A stretch of 64,000 bases of DNA from NCBI RefSeq assembly GCF_005280275.1, contig NZ_CP040021.1, forward strand, positions 1,513,001 through 1,577,000. The letters run 5' to 3'. The notes beneath the pieces were generated by a model. It worked only from the letters and a program-made list of their open reading frames with translations. It made no database searches and was not told the DNA's origin. Made by a program: the position numbers and the translations under genes. Source of the DNA: Salinivibrio kushneri. GTDB lineage: Bacteria; Pseudomonadota; Gammaproteobacteria; Enterobacterales; Vibrionaceae. Of this stretch, positions 51,653 to 60,634 are shown piece by piece (within the stretch, counting starts at the first letter, position 1; every line of letters starts with the position of its first letter).

Positions 51653-52921
51653 ATGCAAACCACCTCGACGACTGGTACCCGCGCAACGTCGCGCCCGCGC
51701 TGGACCAAACAAGATACAACCTGGGCGCTTTCCCTTTTTGGCACCGCGGTTGGCGCGGGTATTCTTTTCCTTCCTATCAACGCAGGCATGAGTGGATTCT
51801 GGCCATTAGTGGTCATGACCCTGCTTGTCGGCCCAATGACCTTCTTTGCCCACCGCGGCCTCTCTCGTTTTGTTTTATCTTCTAAAAATGCGGGCAGCGA
51901 CATTACCGAAGTGGTTGAAGAACACTTTGGTGTTGGCGCGGGTAAATTGATCACCTTGCTGTACTTCTTTGCCATTTATCCGATTGTGCTGATTTATGGC
52001 GTGGGGATCACCAACACCGTTGACTCCTTCTTGGTCAACCAGCTTGGCATGGCGTCACCGCCACGTGCGATCCTCTCGCTAGCACTGATCCTCGGCATGA
52101 TGTCGGTGATGCTACTGGGCGAGAAAATGATGCTGCGCGTCACCCAGTTTTTGGTCTACCCGCTGGTTGGGATCTTGGTCTTTATGTCCATCTACCTGAT
52201 CCCAGAGTGGAACACAGCGGCGCTATCGCAAGTGCCGTCCGCGGGTGACTTTACTATTACCCTTTGGATCTCGATTCCAGTGCTGGTTTTCGCCTTTAAC
52301 CACAGCCCGGCGATTTCGTCTTTTTCCTTGGCACAGCGCCGTGATCACGGCGACGACGCGGAATACAAGTCTGGCCAGATCCTGATGCGCTCAGCGGCCA
52401 TGTTGGTCGGTTTCGTGATGCTGTTTGTGTTCTCTTGCGTGCTGTCACTGACGCCAGCGGATTTAGAAGCGGCGAAAGCGGAAAACATTGCGATTCTTTC
52501 TTACTTGGCCAACAAACATGAAAGCCCGTTCATTTCCTTCTTGGGTCCATTGGTGGCCTTTGTTGCCATTGTGTCCTCGTTCTTTGGTCACTACCTGGGC
52601 GCACGTGAAGGCCTGAACGGGATTGCCACCAAAGCGCTACGCAGCATGGGTAAGCCGGTTGATCGCAAAAAAATCAACGTGTTTACCGTGGTATTCATGA
52701 TCCTAACCATTTGGCTCGTCGCCACCCTCAATCCAAGCATTTTGGGGATGATTGAATCACTTGGCGGCCCAATCATTGCCTCCATCCTGTTTATTATGCC
52801 AATGTATGCCGTGAAAAACGTGCCAGCAATGCAGAAATATTCAGGTACAATCAGTAACGCTTTTGTTCTGATTATGGGGCTGGTAGCCATTTCAGCGATT
52901 ACGTACAGCATGATCTCTTAA
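51653..52921 (+). CDS. sdaC: Serine transporter SdaC (HAAAP family)
   Basis: Inner-membrane serine:proton symporter of 422 residues (E. coli 429) with 11 probable helices. Start of the first helix is [20 protein letters not shown], the typical substrate loop. Other conserved stretches are [38 protein letters not shown] and [15 protein letters not shown]. It supplies serine to SdaA encoded directly downstream. The frame begins with a GTG at 51638; the ATG at 51653 is preferred, though neither has a clear ribosome site. A terminator follows. Confidence 0.93.
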   Translation: MQTTSTTGTRATSRPRWTKQDTTWALSLFGTAVGAGILFLPINAGMSGFWPLVVMTLLVGPMTFFAHRGLSRFVLSSKNAGSDITEVVEEHFGVGAGKLITLLYFFAIYPIVLIYGVGITNTVDSFLVNQLGMASPPRAILSLALILGMMSVMLLGEKMMLRVTQFLVYPLVGILVFMSIYLIPEWNTAALSQVPSAGDFTITLWISIPVLVFAFNHSPAISSFSLAQRRDHGDDAEYKSGQILMRSAAMLVGFVMLFVFSCVLSLTPADLEAAKAENIAILSYLANKHESPFISFLGPLVAFVAIVSSFFGHYLGAREGLNGIATKALRSMGKPVDRKKINVFTVVFMILTIWLVATLNPSILGMIESLGGPIIASILFIMPMYAVKNVPAMQKYSGTISNAFVLIMGLVAISAITYSMIS

Positions 52922-53039
52922 TCTCCAACGATTCTGAATCAGCCGTCTTGCTTAATCGGACACAGCGCGCGCAGCAGGCGCTATAGGACTGCTGCATTGG
53001 GCGCTATGCCCTCCGCATCCATCGATGTTTGCGGCTAAC

Positions 53040-53065
53040 AAGGAGCAGTGAAGGCTGCTCCTTTT
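53040..53065 (+). terminator. Terminator or attenuator between sdaC and sdaA
   Basis: AAGGAGCAG and CTGCTCCTT form a 9-bp stem with a 6-base loop followed by TTC. It lies about 120 bases past sdaC and 100 bases before sdaA, so sdaA probably has its own promoter or depends on read-through. Confidence 0.75.
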
Positions 53066-53164
53066 CATTATGGCGAGCCTGTGCTTGCCATCACAGTCAA
53101 TACCATGGACGGATGGCGTAAACACTAAATCCATTGCCCTTAGGGCATTGACTGAGGTAGACAC

Positions 53165-54526
53165 ATGATCAGTGTTTTTGACATTTTTAAGATTGGCGTT
53201 GGCCCATCCAGTTCTCATACGGTTGGCCCAATGAAAGCGGGCAAGTGCTTTGTTGATGAGCTAACCGCCAGTCAGCGTTTAACCGACATCGATCGGGTCA
53301 CGGTTGACGTATACGGCTCATTGTCACTCACCGGTAAAGGCCACCACACCGACATCGCTACCATTATGGGCTTAGCGGGCAACACCCCTGAAACCGTTGA
53401 TATCGATTCGATCCCCCGCTTTATTAAACGGGTTGAAGAGACAGAGCAATTGCCACTGGGTGAGCAGCAACACGCGGTGGCCTTTCCACGCGACGGAGGG
53501 ATGAACTTTCATACCTCTAACCTCTCACTGCACGAGAACGGCATGCGCATTCATGCTTGGCAAGGCGATGAGTGTGTACTGAGTAAAACCTATTACTCGA
53601 TTGGCGGTGGCTTTATTGTTGAAGAAGCCGAGTTTGGTCAGCCTGCCATGCAAGCGGTGCAAGTCCCTTACGACTTCAATAGCGCTGACGGCTTACTGGC
53701 ACTCACCCAGGAAACTGGCTTTTCCATCAGTGGCTTGGTGATGGCCAACATGCGTAGCATGCACAGCCAAGAAGAAATCGACACCTATTTCGCCAATATT
53801 TGGCAAACCATGCAGGCGTGTATGGACCGCGGGATGGAAAACGAAGGCGTGTTACCTGGCCCGCTGCGCGTACCGCGCCGTGCGGCCGCCTTACGTCACC
53901 AGTTAAAAACCAGCGAAAAATACAACATTGACCCCATGACAGTGGTCGATTGGGTGAACATGTTTGCCTTTGCCGTTAACGAAGAAAACGCCGCCGGTGG
54001 CCGCGTGGTCACTGCCCCGACCAACGGCGCATGTGGCATTATTCCTGCGGTGCTAGCTTACTACGATAAGTTTATCGAGCCGGTTGATAAGCCAACCTAC
54101 ACCCGCTTTTTTGCCGCCTCTGGCGCAATTGGTGGTTTATACAAACAAAACGCCTCCATCTCTGGGGCAGAAGTGGGTTGCCAAGGTGAAGTCGGCGTTG
54201 CCTGCTCCATGGCCGCAGCCGGCCTCGCTGAACTGATGGGCGGTAGCCCGCACCAAGTGTGCATGGCGGCTGAAATCGCCATGGAACACAACTTAGGCCT
54301 CACTTGCGACCCGGTTGCCGGGCAAGTACAAGTGCCTTGCATTGAGCGTAACGGCATTGCCGCGGTGAAATCCATTAATGCTTCACGCATGGCACTTCAA
54401 CGTTCGTCCGAGCCGCGTGTATCACTAGATAAAGTGATTGAAACCATGATGGAAACTGGCAAAGACATGAACGCCAAATACCGCGAAACCTCACAAGGCG
54501 GATTGGCCGTTAAAGTGATGTGTTAA
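53165..54526 (+). CDS. sdaA: L-serine dehydratase (Fe-S) SdaA
   Basis: Enzyme converting L-serine to pyruvate and ammonia, 453 residues (E. coli SdaA 454). It is of the iron-sulfur type: [19 protein letters not shown] near residue 15, and the C-terminal alpha domain with [27 protein letters not shown] and [17 protein letters not shown], which carry the cluster cysteines. It follows sdaC, giving a serine uptake-and-use pair. In E. coli sdaA lies next to pabB-nudL; sdaC stands between them here. Confidence 0.96.
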   Translation: MISVFDIFKIGVGPSSSHTVGPMKAGKCFVDELTASQRLTDIDRVTVDVYGSLSLTGKGHHTDIATIMGLAGNTPETVDIDSIPRFIKRVEETEQLPLGEQQHAVAFPRDGGMNFHTSNLSLHENGMRIHAWQGDECVLSKTYYSIGGGFIVEEAEFGQPAMQAVQVPYDFNSADGLLALTQETGFSISGLVMANMRSMHSQEEIDTYFANIWQTMQACMDRGMENEGVLPGPLRVPRRAAALRHQLKTSEKYNIDPMTVVDWVNMFAFAVNEENAAGGRVVTAPTNGACGIIPAVLAYYDKFIEPVDKPTYTRFFAASGAIGGLYKQNASISGAEVGCQGEVGVACSMAAAGLAELMGGSPHQVCMAAEIAMEHNLGLTCDPVAGQVQVPCIERNGIAAVKSINASRMALQRSSEPRVSLDKVIETMMETGKDMNAKYRETSQGGLAVKVMC

Positions 54527-54554
54527 CTCTTCACTATCACGCTTAATCACGTAT

Positions 54555-54590
54555 AAAAAAGCTCGGCCATGTGAGTGGCCGAGCTTTTTT
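54555..54590. terminator. Bidirectional terminator between sdaA and satP
   Basis: AAAAAAGCTCGGCCA and TGGCCGAGCTTTTTT form a 15-bp stem with a 6-base loop, with A6 and T6 on either side. It is placed between converging genes. Confidence 0.93.
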
Positions 54591-54613
54591 GATCTAAACA
54601 ATCTATCAAGCGT

Positions 54614-55201
54614 TTACGCGGTTTGCGGTGCTAGCGTTGCTTTTTGCTCGCCAACGGGCAACACGGTACGGCCATATTCTTCGTTAAGCACCTGCGCCAT
54701 CGCGAAGTAAATCGCACTCAAGCCACACACAATGCCCTCAAAGCCTGCAATGGTGCCAATCAGCGCATTGCCAGTAAAATCGCGTGCCGCCAGCAAGAAG
54801 AAAAGTACGGTCAAGCTAGCAAAGACAAACTGCTTCGCCAGGCAGTAACGACGTGAACCGATGTACATAAAGCCGGTAAACACACCCCACATCACCAAGT
54901 ACCAACCCATAAAGCCGGCTGGGCTCGGTTGAGCAATGCCCATTTCTGGCATGACAATTAGCCCTACCAGCGTCAGCCAAAACAGGCCATAAGAGGTAAA
55001 TGCCGTGGTACCAAAGGTATTGCCCTTTTTGAATTCCATGATGCCGACAATCACTTGTGCCAAGCCACCATAAAAAATGCCCATCGCCAAAATCATGCTA
55101 TCAATGGGGAAAAAACCCGCATTATGAATGTTCAATAATACCGTGGTCATGCCGAAACCCATCAACCCCAAAGGGGCAGGATTTGCCAGTTTGTTTTCCA
55201 T
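54614..55201 (-). CDS. satP: Acetate/succinate transporter SatP (YaaH/GPR1/FUN34)
   Basis: Inner-membrane protein of 195 residues (E. coli SatP 188) with six helices. The signature [20 protein letters not shown] is at the start, followed by [20 protein letters not shown] and [20 protein letters not shown]. Family members move acetate and succinate with protons. It is a single gene between two terminators, with an AT-rich promoter region of 250 bases upstream. Confidence 0.92.
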   Translation of the reverse strand: MENKLANPAPLGLMGFGMTTVLLNIHNAGFFPIDSMILAMGIFYGGLAQVIVGIMEFKKGNTFGTTAFTSYGLFWLTLVGLIVMPEMGIAQPSPAGFMGWYLVMWGVFTGFMYIGSRRYCLAKQFVFASLTVLFFLLAARDFTGNALIGTIAGFEGIVCGLSAIYFAMAQVLNEEYGRTVLPVGEQKATLAPQTA

Positions 55202-55405
55202 CAGAGCCCTACTTCGTATAAAAACAATTTAATATTAAAAATGAGCGCGGATAACGTCAGATAAAAGTGATTATCACGCGCAAAAACGCGGCAATATTAC
55301 GGTTTACAGGGCAGATGTAAATAGATTTTAGGGCTTAGCGGCAGGATTAGACAATAAATCCAACAAATCGGATAGCAAACTGGACAAAACGAGGTGATAA
55401 ATAAT

Positions 55406-55432
55406 AAAAAAGCAGCAAAACGCTGCTTTTTT
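55406..55432. terminator. Terminator after nfsA
   Basis: AAAAAAGCAGC and GCTGCTTTTTT form an 11-bp stem with a 5-base loop. It lies 24 bases past the nfsA stop and has T6 on both strands' downstream sides. Confidence 0.88.
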
Positions 55433-55455
55433 ATCCATCACGTTTAGACACTCTC

Positions 55456-56178
55456 TTAACGGGTGCTAAACCCTTTGCTGTGCAGAAAGTCCTTCATAAA
55501 CGGACGCGCTTCTTTTTCTAGCGTGGCGGAGATCTGCTCGCTCCAGCTCATGTCTTTATTGCCACCCGTACGGGTTTGATAATACTCGCGCACTTGGTTG
55601 TCATAGTCGCTTAGCGCCGCCTCATCAATGGCTTGATAGCTGTTTTCGTGCACCAAAAGCTGTGCGGGTAATTTAGGCTTGGTTTCGGGGTCTTGCGCCG
55701 GCACACCCAAGCACATACCAAACAAAGGCATCACGTGATTCGGCATCGCCAACAACTCGGCCACCTTTTCCGGCTGGTTGCGCAAGCCGCCGATATATAC
55801 GCCGCCAAAGCCCATCGACTCCGCGGCCACCATGGCATTTTGCGCCATGATGGCACCATCAATCGCACCGATCAGCGTCTGTTCGGTAAAGCCTAACTTG
55901 GCGTTAGGGTTAATTTGCTCATGACGATGAAAGTCCGCACACCACACCAAAAACTCAGCACAGTCGGCCACATACGCTTGGTTGCCCGCGTATTCCGCCA
56001 GCAAACGTCGTTTTTCTTTATCCGTGACACGGATAATGCTGGTGCACTGTAAAAAGCTTGAGCTGGATACCGAGCGCGCCGCATCGATAATCTGGGTTAA
56101 TTGCTCGGGAGAAATAGCGTCTTGGGTGAATTTACGAATAGAGCGGTGAGAAAGAAGTGTCTCAATCGTTGGATTCAT
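55456..56178 (-). CDS. nfsA: Oxygen-insensitive NADPH nitroreductase NfsA
   Basis: FMN-dependent nitro- and quinone reductase, 240 residues, the same length as in E. coli. Conserved stretches: IETLLSHRSIRKFTQDAIS at the start, ARSVSSSSFLQCTSIIRVTD, MAAESMGFGGVYIGGLRN (coding strand reads VAAESMGFGGVYIGGLRN), MPLFGMCLGVPAQDPETKPK and LLVHENSYQAID. It is divergent from grxA across about 250 bases; both lie together in E. coli too, where they answer to oxidative stress. Confidence 0.96.
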   Translation of the reverse strand: MNPTIETLLSHRSIRKFTQDAISPEQLTQIIDAARSVSSSSFLQCTSIIRVTDKEKRRLLAEYAGNQAYVADCAEFLVWCADFHRHEQINPNAKLGFTEQTLIGAIDGAIMAQNAMVAAESMGFGGVYIGGLRNQPEKVAELLAMPNHVMPLFGMCLGVPAQDPETKPKLPAQLLVHENSYQAIDEAALSDYDNQVREYYQTRTGGNKDMSWSEQISATLEKEARPFMKDFLHSKGFSTR

Positions 56179-56425
56179 TGTGCTTCCTTATTTGACGTTG
56201 AGCCGTTAAAGAGGGATTGAGAGGTTGTACACCTTTCTACACATGGAAGCAATCACCCTGCTCTGGCGCTTTACTCCCCACCAACCCCAAAAACTCGCCA
56301 CCGCACGCGTTGGCACATCTTGGCGCTTATCATCGGTTTTTCCTATTGGTGCGAGAGGGAAATTCATCTTTTCTAACGTTCGCCCATCAGGCATAGTAAT
56401 GGCATTAACGCTAAAGGAGATGACT

Positions 56426-56692
56426 ATGTTCGTCGTGATTTTTGGCCGCCCTGGCTGCCCATTCTGTGTTCGCGCTAAAGACCTCGCGGAAGAGCTAAAA
56501 ACAAGCCGTGAAGATTTCAACTACCGCTATGTCGATATCCACGCAGAAGGTATTAGCAAAGCTGACCTAGAAAAAACCGTCGGCAAGCCGGTTGAAACCG
56601 TGCCACAAATCTTTGTTGACCAAGCGCACGTTGGCGGCTTTACCGAATTTGAAGCCTACGCCAAAGAAAACCTCGGCCTGTATCAAGAATAA
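56426..56692 (+). CDS. grxA: Glutaredoxin 1
   Basis: Small thiol-disulfide oxidoreductase, 88 residues (E. coli 85), which reduces ribonucleotide reductase and other disulfides with glutathione. The active site is FGRPGCPFCVRAK near residue 8-15 (CPFC; E. coli has CPYC). KTVGKPVETVPQIFVDQAHVGG holds the conserved cis-proline and glutathione-binding stretch. AAAGGAG is 9 bases before the ATG at 56426; the longer frame from 56225 is rejected. Last core gene before the accessory region. Confidence 0.95.
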   Translation: MFVVIFGRPGCPFCVRAKDLAEELKTSREDFNYRYVDIHAEGISKADLEKTVGKPVETVPQIFVDQAHVGGFTEFEAYAKENLGLYQE

Positions 56693-56710
56693 GGCGCCGA
56701 TAACCTTGCT

Positions 56711-56739
56711 AAAAAAGCCAGCTTCTCGCTGGCTTTTTT
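56711..56739. terminator. Terminator after grxA
   Basis: AAAAAAGCCAGC and GCTGGCTTTTTT form a 12-bp stem with a 5-base loop. It lies 18 bases after grxA and 24 bases past the stop of the converging DUF4282 gene. Confidence 0.92.
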
Positions 56740-56762
56740 AATACTCAAGGATATCAACGCAT

Positions 56763-57080
56763 TTACACGTCTGAACGCTCCTTCACGTCTTTTAAACTTT
56801 GAAGATTTTCGTTGATTTTAAAGATCACAATCATCAACTCACACCAAATCCTTGCCCCTACTGCACCGGCAACAATAGTAAACAGGCCAACAGCAACGTT
56901 TTCCAACCGCATCCCGCCGTAGCTACCAAACATAGTGCCCAGCCCAGAGAACAACGCAATCAGCAACAACAGCCAATACAGTCCGGTGACCAGTTTTGGC
57001 GTCAACATCGAATTAAAAAAGAAGATAGATTTCACACTTTGTTCCTTAAAAAATGAGAAAAAGGGATTCGAATCAGCCAC
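56763..57080 (-). CDS. DUF4282 membrane protein
   Basis: Protein of 105 residues with two membrane helices: VTGLYWLLLLIALFSGLGTM near residue 30 and VGLFTIVAGAVGARIWCELM near 65. The second with IWCELMIVIFKINENL is the DUF4282 signature; the tail is charged. The function is unknown. The GTG start overlaps the TAG stop of the toxin gene by one base, so translation is probably coupled. Pairing of a DUF4282 gene with a YoeB-type toxin is not something I know as a rule. Confidence 0.75.
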   Translation of the reverse strand: MADSNPFFSFFKEQSVKSIFFFNSMLTPKLVTGLYWLLLLIALFSGLGTMFGSYGGMRLENVAVGLFTIVAGAVGARIWCELMIVIFKINENLQSLKDVKERSDV

Positions 57081-57343
57081 TATTCATAATGGCTCCAGAG
57101 CCTGAGCACTTTCACCACTTGTTCATCCTCGAGGATTTGATAGACCAAGCGATGTTGAATATTAATACGGCGTGAATAGGCACCAGTGAGATCACCGACA
57201 AGCTTTTCAAATGGAGGAGGTTTACGGTAGGGATCGTCTTCAATCAGTGCTAACAGTTCTTGCGCTTTTGGTTTGAGGCCACTGGAAGCCAGCTTTTTTG
57301 CGTCTTTCTGGGCTTGTTTGGTGTAAACCAACTTCCATGTCAC
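57080..57343 (-). CDS. Txe/YoeB family toxin
   Basis: Protein of 87 residues of the RelE/YoeB mRNA-interferase fold. The C-terminal signature GAYSRRINIQHRLVYQI and LRLWSHYE matches YoeB (E. coli SRRITEEHRLVY, RYHY), with the catalytic R, H and terminal HY residues. YoeB toxins cut mRNA in the ribosomal A site. Its start overlaps the antitoxin stop by 4 bases, as expected for antitoxin-first pairs. Confidence 0.92.
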   Translation of the reverse strand: MTWKLVYTKQAQKDAKKLASSGLKPKAQELLALIEDDPYRKPPPFEKLVGDLTGAYSRRINIQHRLVYQILEDEQVVKVLRLWSHYE

Positions 57344-57582
57344 CAGTCCAACTCCTCATCGCATTCATCCGTCGGCGTGGCGATGCCTTCGCGAATTGAC
57401 TCACGCATCCCTGGTACAGAAAGCAAATAGAGTGTTTCCTGAATCGCTGACCAGTCTTCTTCTGAAATTAGCACCGCTTTGTTACGTTTGCCCGCAATAA
57501 CAATGGGCTGATGTGATTCGGCGGTTTCATCAATGAGCCGATACAATTTGCTACGCGCTTCAGTGGCAGTGATCCCCGTCAT
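57340..57582 (-). CDS. Phd/YefM family antitoxin
   Basis: Protein of 80 residues. The N-terminal DNA-binding part is TGITATEARSKLYRLIDETA with IVIAGKRNKAVLISEEDW, the YefM pattern; the acidic C-terminus (PTDECDEELDW) wraps the toxin. It would neutralise the toxin and repress its own operon. The frame opens at 57624; the ATG at 57582 (GAGAGG upstream on the coding strand) matches the family start and is used. Confidence 0.9.
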   Translation of the reverse strand: MTGITATEARSKLYRLIDETAESHQPIVIAGKRNKAVLISEEDWSAIQETLYLLSVPGMRESIREGIATPTDECDEELDW

Positions 57583-57669
57583 AGCGCCTCTCCGGTGATT
57601 ACATTTTAAACAATTGTACGGCATCGAGTACGTACGTCAAGACGAACGTACTCGTTAATATCCGCTCAC

Positions 57670-58485
57670 TCAAGCCGCCGAGTTGGCCGCTACCTGTGCA
57701 AATGCGGTTTCCAACACCGCTTTGGGCGGTTGCAATAAAAACACCTCATGAACCAACTGGGTTAATGCCTCGACGCTATCGATGCTTTTATCGGTGACAA
57801 GTTGCCCCTCCACATCCCAGATCAAAAACTGCTGATTACGGATCAAATAGCGGTGTGACGCGGTGATCAAAGACACCACGAGATTATTGACGAAAATGGC
57901 TTCGGGGTGTTGATGAGAATAGAAGTGCGCCACTTCAAAATCGGCTTCTACCACGTCGTAGAGCTCAACCTCGTACAGCGTTAATGGTGGTTGGCCGGGC
58001 TCGTGTAATACCACGGTCACCACATCGCCATTACGCGTGATTTGATAGGTATCGTGCCCGATGGTGCAGGTGCGCTGGTTGATATTGAGTAACCCGCGCG
58101 GTGTTTTGTCGCCAAAACCAACGTCCACTAGATAGGTTTCGCCATCGAGCTCAAGCACATTCATGCGGTGGGTGCGTGGATTGGTGGGCTTACCATTGAG
58201 CATCACCCGCGCTAGCACACTGCGCACTTCAAACCCCAAATGTTTCAGGGCAAGGTAGGCAATCTTATTATGCTCAAAGCAATAGCCGCCTTGCTGGTTC
58301 ACCACCAACCGCTCAAACAAGGCATCCTTCTGTAAAGAAAGCGGCTGCCCTGCCATGGCATTCAGGCTAGAAAACGCATACCGCGCCAAGTGCTTTTCAA
58401 TAAGCTCAGTGACCAGTGCCGCGCCCTTCGCCTCACTCAATCCGAGGCGATGTAAATACTCTTCAATCATGGGTGCTGATGTCAT
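57670..58485 (-). CDS. Arylamine N-acetyltransferase
   Basis: Protein of 271 residues (E. coli NhoA 281). The Cys-His-Asp triad is visible: NQQGGYCFEHNKIAY (C near residue 70), RTHRMNVLELDG (H near 107) and TYLVDVGFGDKTPRG (D near 122). It moves acetyl groups from acetyl-CoA to arylamines or hydrazines. It is between the toxin-antitoxin operon and the repeat region, on the same strand but about 45 bases from the antitoxin promoter side. Base composition is like that of the core genes. Confidence 0.92.
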   Translation of the reverse strand: MTSAPMIEEYLHRLGLSEAKGAALVTELIEKHLARYAFSSLNAMAGQPLSLQKDALFERLVVNQQGGYCFEHNKIAYLALKHLGFEVRSVLARVMLNGKPTNPRTHRMNVLELDGETYLVDVGFGDKTPRGLLNINQRTCTIGHDTYQITRNGDVVTVVLHEPGQPPLTLYEVELYDVVEADFEVAHFYSHQHPEAIFVNNLVVSLITASHRYLIRNQQFLIWDVEGQLVTDKSIDSVEALTQLVHEVFLLQPPKAVLETAFAQVAANSAA

Positions 58486-58549
58486 CGTCGGCTCCTTATG
58501 TGAATGGCACCAGGTTAATCCCTCAAGTTAGGTTGAGGTAAAGCGTTAA

Positions 58550-58577
58550 CTCGTTCCCACGCTCCTGCGTGGGAATG
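58550..58577 (+). repeat. REP-like palindromic element, left copy
   Basis: A 28-base unit with CGTTCCCACGCTCCTGCGTG at its core: TTCCCACGC and GCGTGGGAA form a 9-bp stem around TCCT. It is the exact reverse complement of the unit at 58764-58791. Similar GTTCCCACGC palindromes are scattered in many gammaproteobacterial genomes. Confidence 0.85.
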
Positions 58578-58763
58578 TATATGGATTTTGAATCATAGGC
58601 AGAGTTCGCCACAAAATCACCGAACTACACTTGACCTCTGTTCTAACACTATCGGACAGCGTCAGTACCTTTAGCAAGCAAGCCACTGTAATGCCCTAGG
58701 AAGAATAATATAACACTGGTTATGGTGCTGTTTGTGTTTGAATAATAGCAAGAGCTAGATATG

Positions 58764-58791
58764 CATTCCCACGCAGGAGCGTGGGAACGAG
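58764..58791 (-). repeat. REP-like palindromic element, right copy
   Basis: Exact inverted copy of the 28-base unit at 58550-58577. Together they resemble a bacterial interspersed mosaic element (two REP units facing each other), but no RAYT transposase gene is in the window. Confidence 0.85.
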
Positions 58792-58985
58792 AAAAATATA
58801 GTGGATATTACGCTCTCTTTTCACCCGCTTTATATGCTGGCATACTGACCTCTTAAGGTCGTCATGCATGTCCAGTAAAACGGATGAAGTCCAATGTCAC
58901 TTTAGAGTTATCTCTTATCTAGTGTTCTCATTGGCCACCATCTTACATGATCAATAATGAATCAAAATTCCTAGGATTATTCACC

Positions 58986-59522
58986 ATGTTAGATAAAAAA
59001 CTGTTTCTTAGCCCGACTTTTTTTATTGGGGCTTTAATTGCTTTTGGAGCTACACAAGGTATCAAGTCATTTATAAATATTGATTCTGGCAATGCTAATC
59101 AGTTCATGCTTGAACTAACGCTATGCTGGATGTTATTCACAATAGGAGCGGCCGGCTGCACAGCATGTGTAGCAAAGCGTAACAAACTAAACACTTTGTC
59201 ATTTGAGCTTATGGATACTAACCTAGCAGCATACCTTGGTAGTGTTAGCTCTATTCTGGCTACAACTGTAGGGTTGATAGTTAGTGCAACAATTAGTCAA
59301 GAGTGGGAAGCTGTAAAAGTTGGCACTCTAATTTTTTCTCATATATTTTTACTTTTCGCTATCCAACCTGTGATATGGACGAAAATCACAAAAAGATTTA
59401 TCCATCAACGTACTACTGCAATGTTTAATCAACCTAAAATGATGCTCGCTCACTTTACATTTTTTTCTGGTTTGATATGTTTGGGATCACTTGGTTTCCA
59501 CGAGATTATTCTCGCCAGATAA
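58986..59522 (+). CDS. Hypothetical four-helix membrane protein
   Basis: Protein of about 178 residues of no family I recognise. Four hydrophobic stretches are seen: FFIGALIAFGATQGIKSFI, LELTLCWMLFTIGAAGCTAC, VSSILATTVGLIVSATIS and GTLIFSHIFLLFAIQPVIW, with a possible fifth near the end (LAHFTFFSGLICLGSLGF). The codon use is AT-rich, unlike the core genes, which suggests transfer. AGGAT lies 9 bases before the ATG at 58986; an in-frame ATG at 58947 has none. It converges with the RelA/SpoT-domain gene 41 bases away, so it could be a partner or an independent cargo gene. Confidence 0.7.
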   Translation: MLDKKLFLSPTFFIGALIAFGATQGIKSFINIDSGNANQFMLELTLCWMLFTIGAAGCTACVAKRNKLNTLSFELMDTNLAAYLGSVSSILATTVGLIVSATISQEWEAVKVGTLIFSHIFLLFAIQPVIWTKITKRFIHQRTTAMFNQPKMMLAHFTFFSGLICLGSLGFHEIILAR

Positions 59523-59563
59523 CGTCGCACTCTCACGATAATTTTTCCAGCAGTAGCGCTTTG

Positions 59564-60634
59564 TTAGCCATTTTCTGCCAGCCATGCTTCAAATGTCTCG
59601 GTTGATTGATTGTTCAGAATTTTGGAAAACGCTTCCCTATTGCCGTTATATAGACAGTGCCTAATAATCGTATAAGGGTTCAATTTATCATTTGGATACT
59701 CATTTTCGAAAAATTTCTTATATCGTTTTACTAGCGTGATATTCTCTCGCATATAGAAATTGAATTTTCCTCGAGTTATATCCGGTTTCAGAGACACTAT
59801 TTCTTCGGTGAACCCGTCCACCTTATGGGGCTCGAAATCAAACTCTTTAAAAAAGTGCTGTGCGATCTTCAAAAAGCTGAACGCGTTTAAAGGGGAGGTT
59901 GTAAACCTTGGCGCTTCTTCACCCGATTCAACTTGATCGGTTTCCTGAGTGATTTGTTCTTGAGTGACGTCTTCCGCCCTTATACTTTCTTCTGTGGCAT
60001 TTCGGATTTCTCTGAACTCCCTATCCGCCACTTCAAATAGCGCTGCTAAAGAGTTAATTCGTCTCTTAAGGTGATTAGGTATAGATTTTTTGTATTTAAT
60101 CTTGTGATCAAGAACGCTCCATGAGTCCTGTATTATGGTTCGTATTTGAACCTCAAACTGAAAACCTGTGAACTTCGAATATTCAGGAAGCTCTCTTCTT
60201 TGCTCATTTAATTTTAAGTCCAAATGGAGACCTTTATAGCCGAAAGAGTTTTCGGTATTTTCAATTTTTGAAATCTTGTCAGTTATCTCAATAACATCAA
60301 AATGCTCGCACAGAAGGTCTCTAATTATGACTATATCATCCTCATAGAGGCAAACGATCCGCAAGCCTACTAGGTCGGTGATGTGATCTATAATCTGATA
60401 CTCTTCGCCTTCTGATTCAAGATATGTTCGATATTTTCTGCTGAATTTTTTTACACATTCGTCCCGATCTTTTACCCGGCCTTCTACTTTTGGCAAAGCA
60501 ATATCGCTGGAGCTTCTGATTAGGGAGTTCAATAGAGTGATAAATGAACTCTTTGCTCCATCCAGTAGCCCACTATTTTCGTTGTAATAATCTCGGAAAA
60601 TTGTCTTTTCCTTCTCAAAATCCAAAGATGGCAT
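59564..60634 (-). CDS. Stand-alone RelA/SpoT-domain nucleotide pyrophosphokinase with C-terminal extension
   Basis: Protein of 356 residues with the RelA/SpoT synthetase domain at about residues 35-200 and no HD hydrolase domain. Active-site stretches are intact: KVEGRVKDRDECVKKFSRK (ATP), IDHITDLVGLRIVCLYED (metal aspartate), NSFGYKGLHLDL (base-stacking Y) and FQFEVQIRTIIQDSW with VLDHKIKYK (catalytic E, Q, R, H). An acidic linker (EQITQETDQVESGEE) leads to a C-terminal domain of about 110 residues that I do not recognise (FKEFDFEPHKVDGF...FEAWLAENG). The size and plan recall toxic small alarmone synthetases such as CapRel. GGGAG is 7 bases before the ATG at 60634; the longer frame is rejected. 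AT-rich. Confidence 0.85.
   Translation of the reverse strand: MPSLDFEKEKTIFRDYYNENSGLLDGAKSSFITLLNSLIRSSSDIALPKVEGRVKDRDECVKKFSRKYRTYLESEGEEYQIIDHITDLVGLRIVCLYEDDIVIIRDLLCEHFDVIEITDKISKIENTENSFGYKGLHLDLKLNEQRRELPEYSKFTGFQFEVQIRTIIQDSWSVLDHKIKYKKSIPNHLKRRINSLAALFEVADREFREIRNATEESIRAEDVTQEQITQETDQVESGEEAPRFTTSPLNAFSFLKIAQHFFKEFDFEPHKVDGFTEEIVSLKPDITRGKFNFYMRENITLVKRYKKFFENEYPNDKLNPYTIIRHCLYNGNREAFSKILNNQSTETFEAWLAENG

Larger units (their letters stand above)
58486..58985. other. Intergenic region holding a pair of palindromic repeats
   Basis: 500 bases without a gene. Two copies of a GC-rich palindromic unit in opposite orientation lie about 240 bases end to end; the sequence outside and between them is AT-rich. 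After the second copy, composition falls and stays low to about 61.3 kb. No ribosome site with a convincing frame was seen before 58947. Confidence 0.7.

Noticed and set aside
58550-58791. CRISPR array
   Set aside because: There are only two copies, in opposite orientation and 186 bases apart; this is a REP-type pair, and no cas gene is near.
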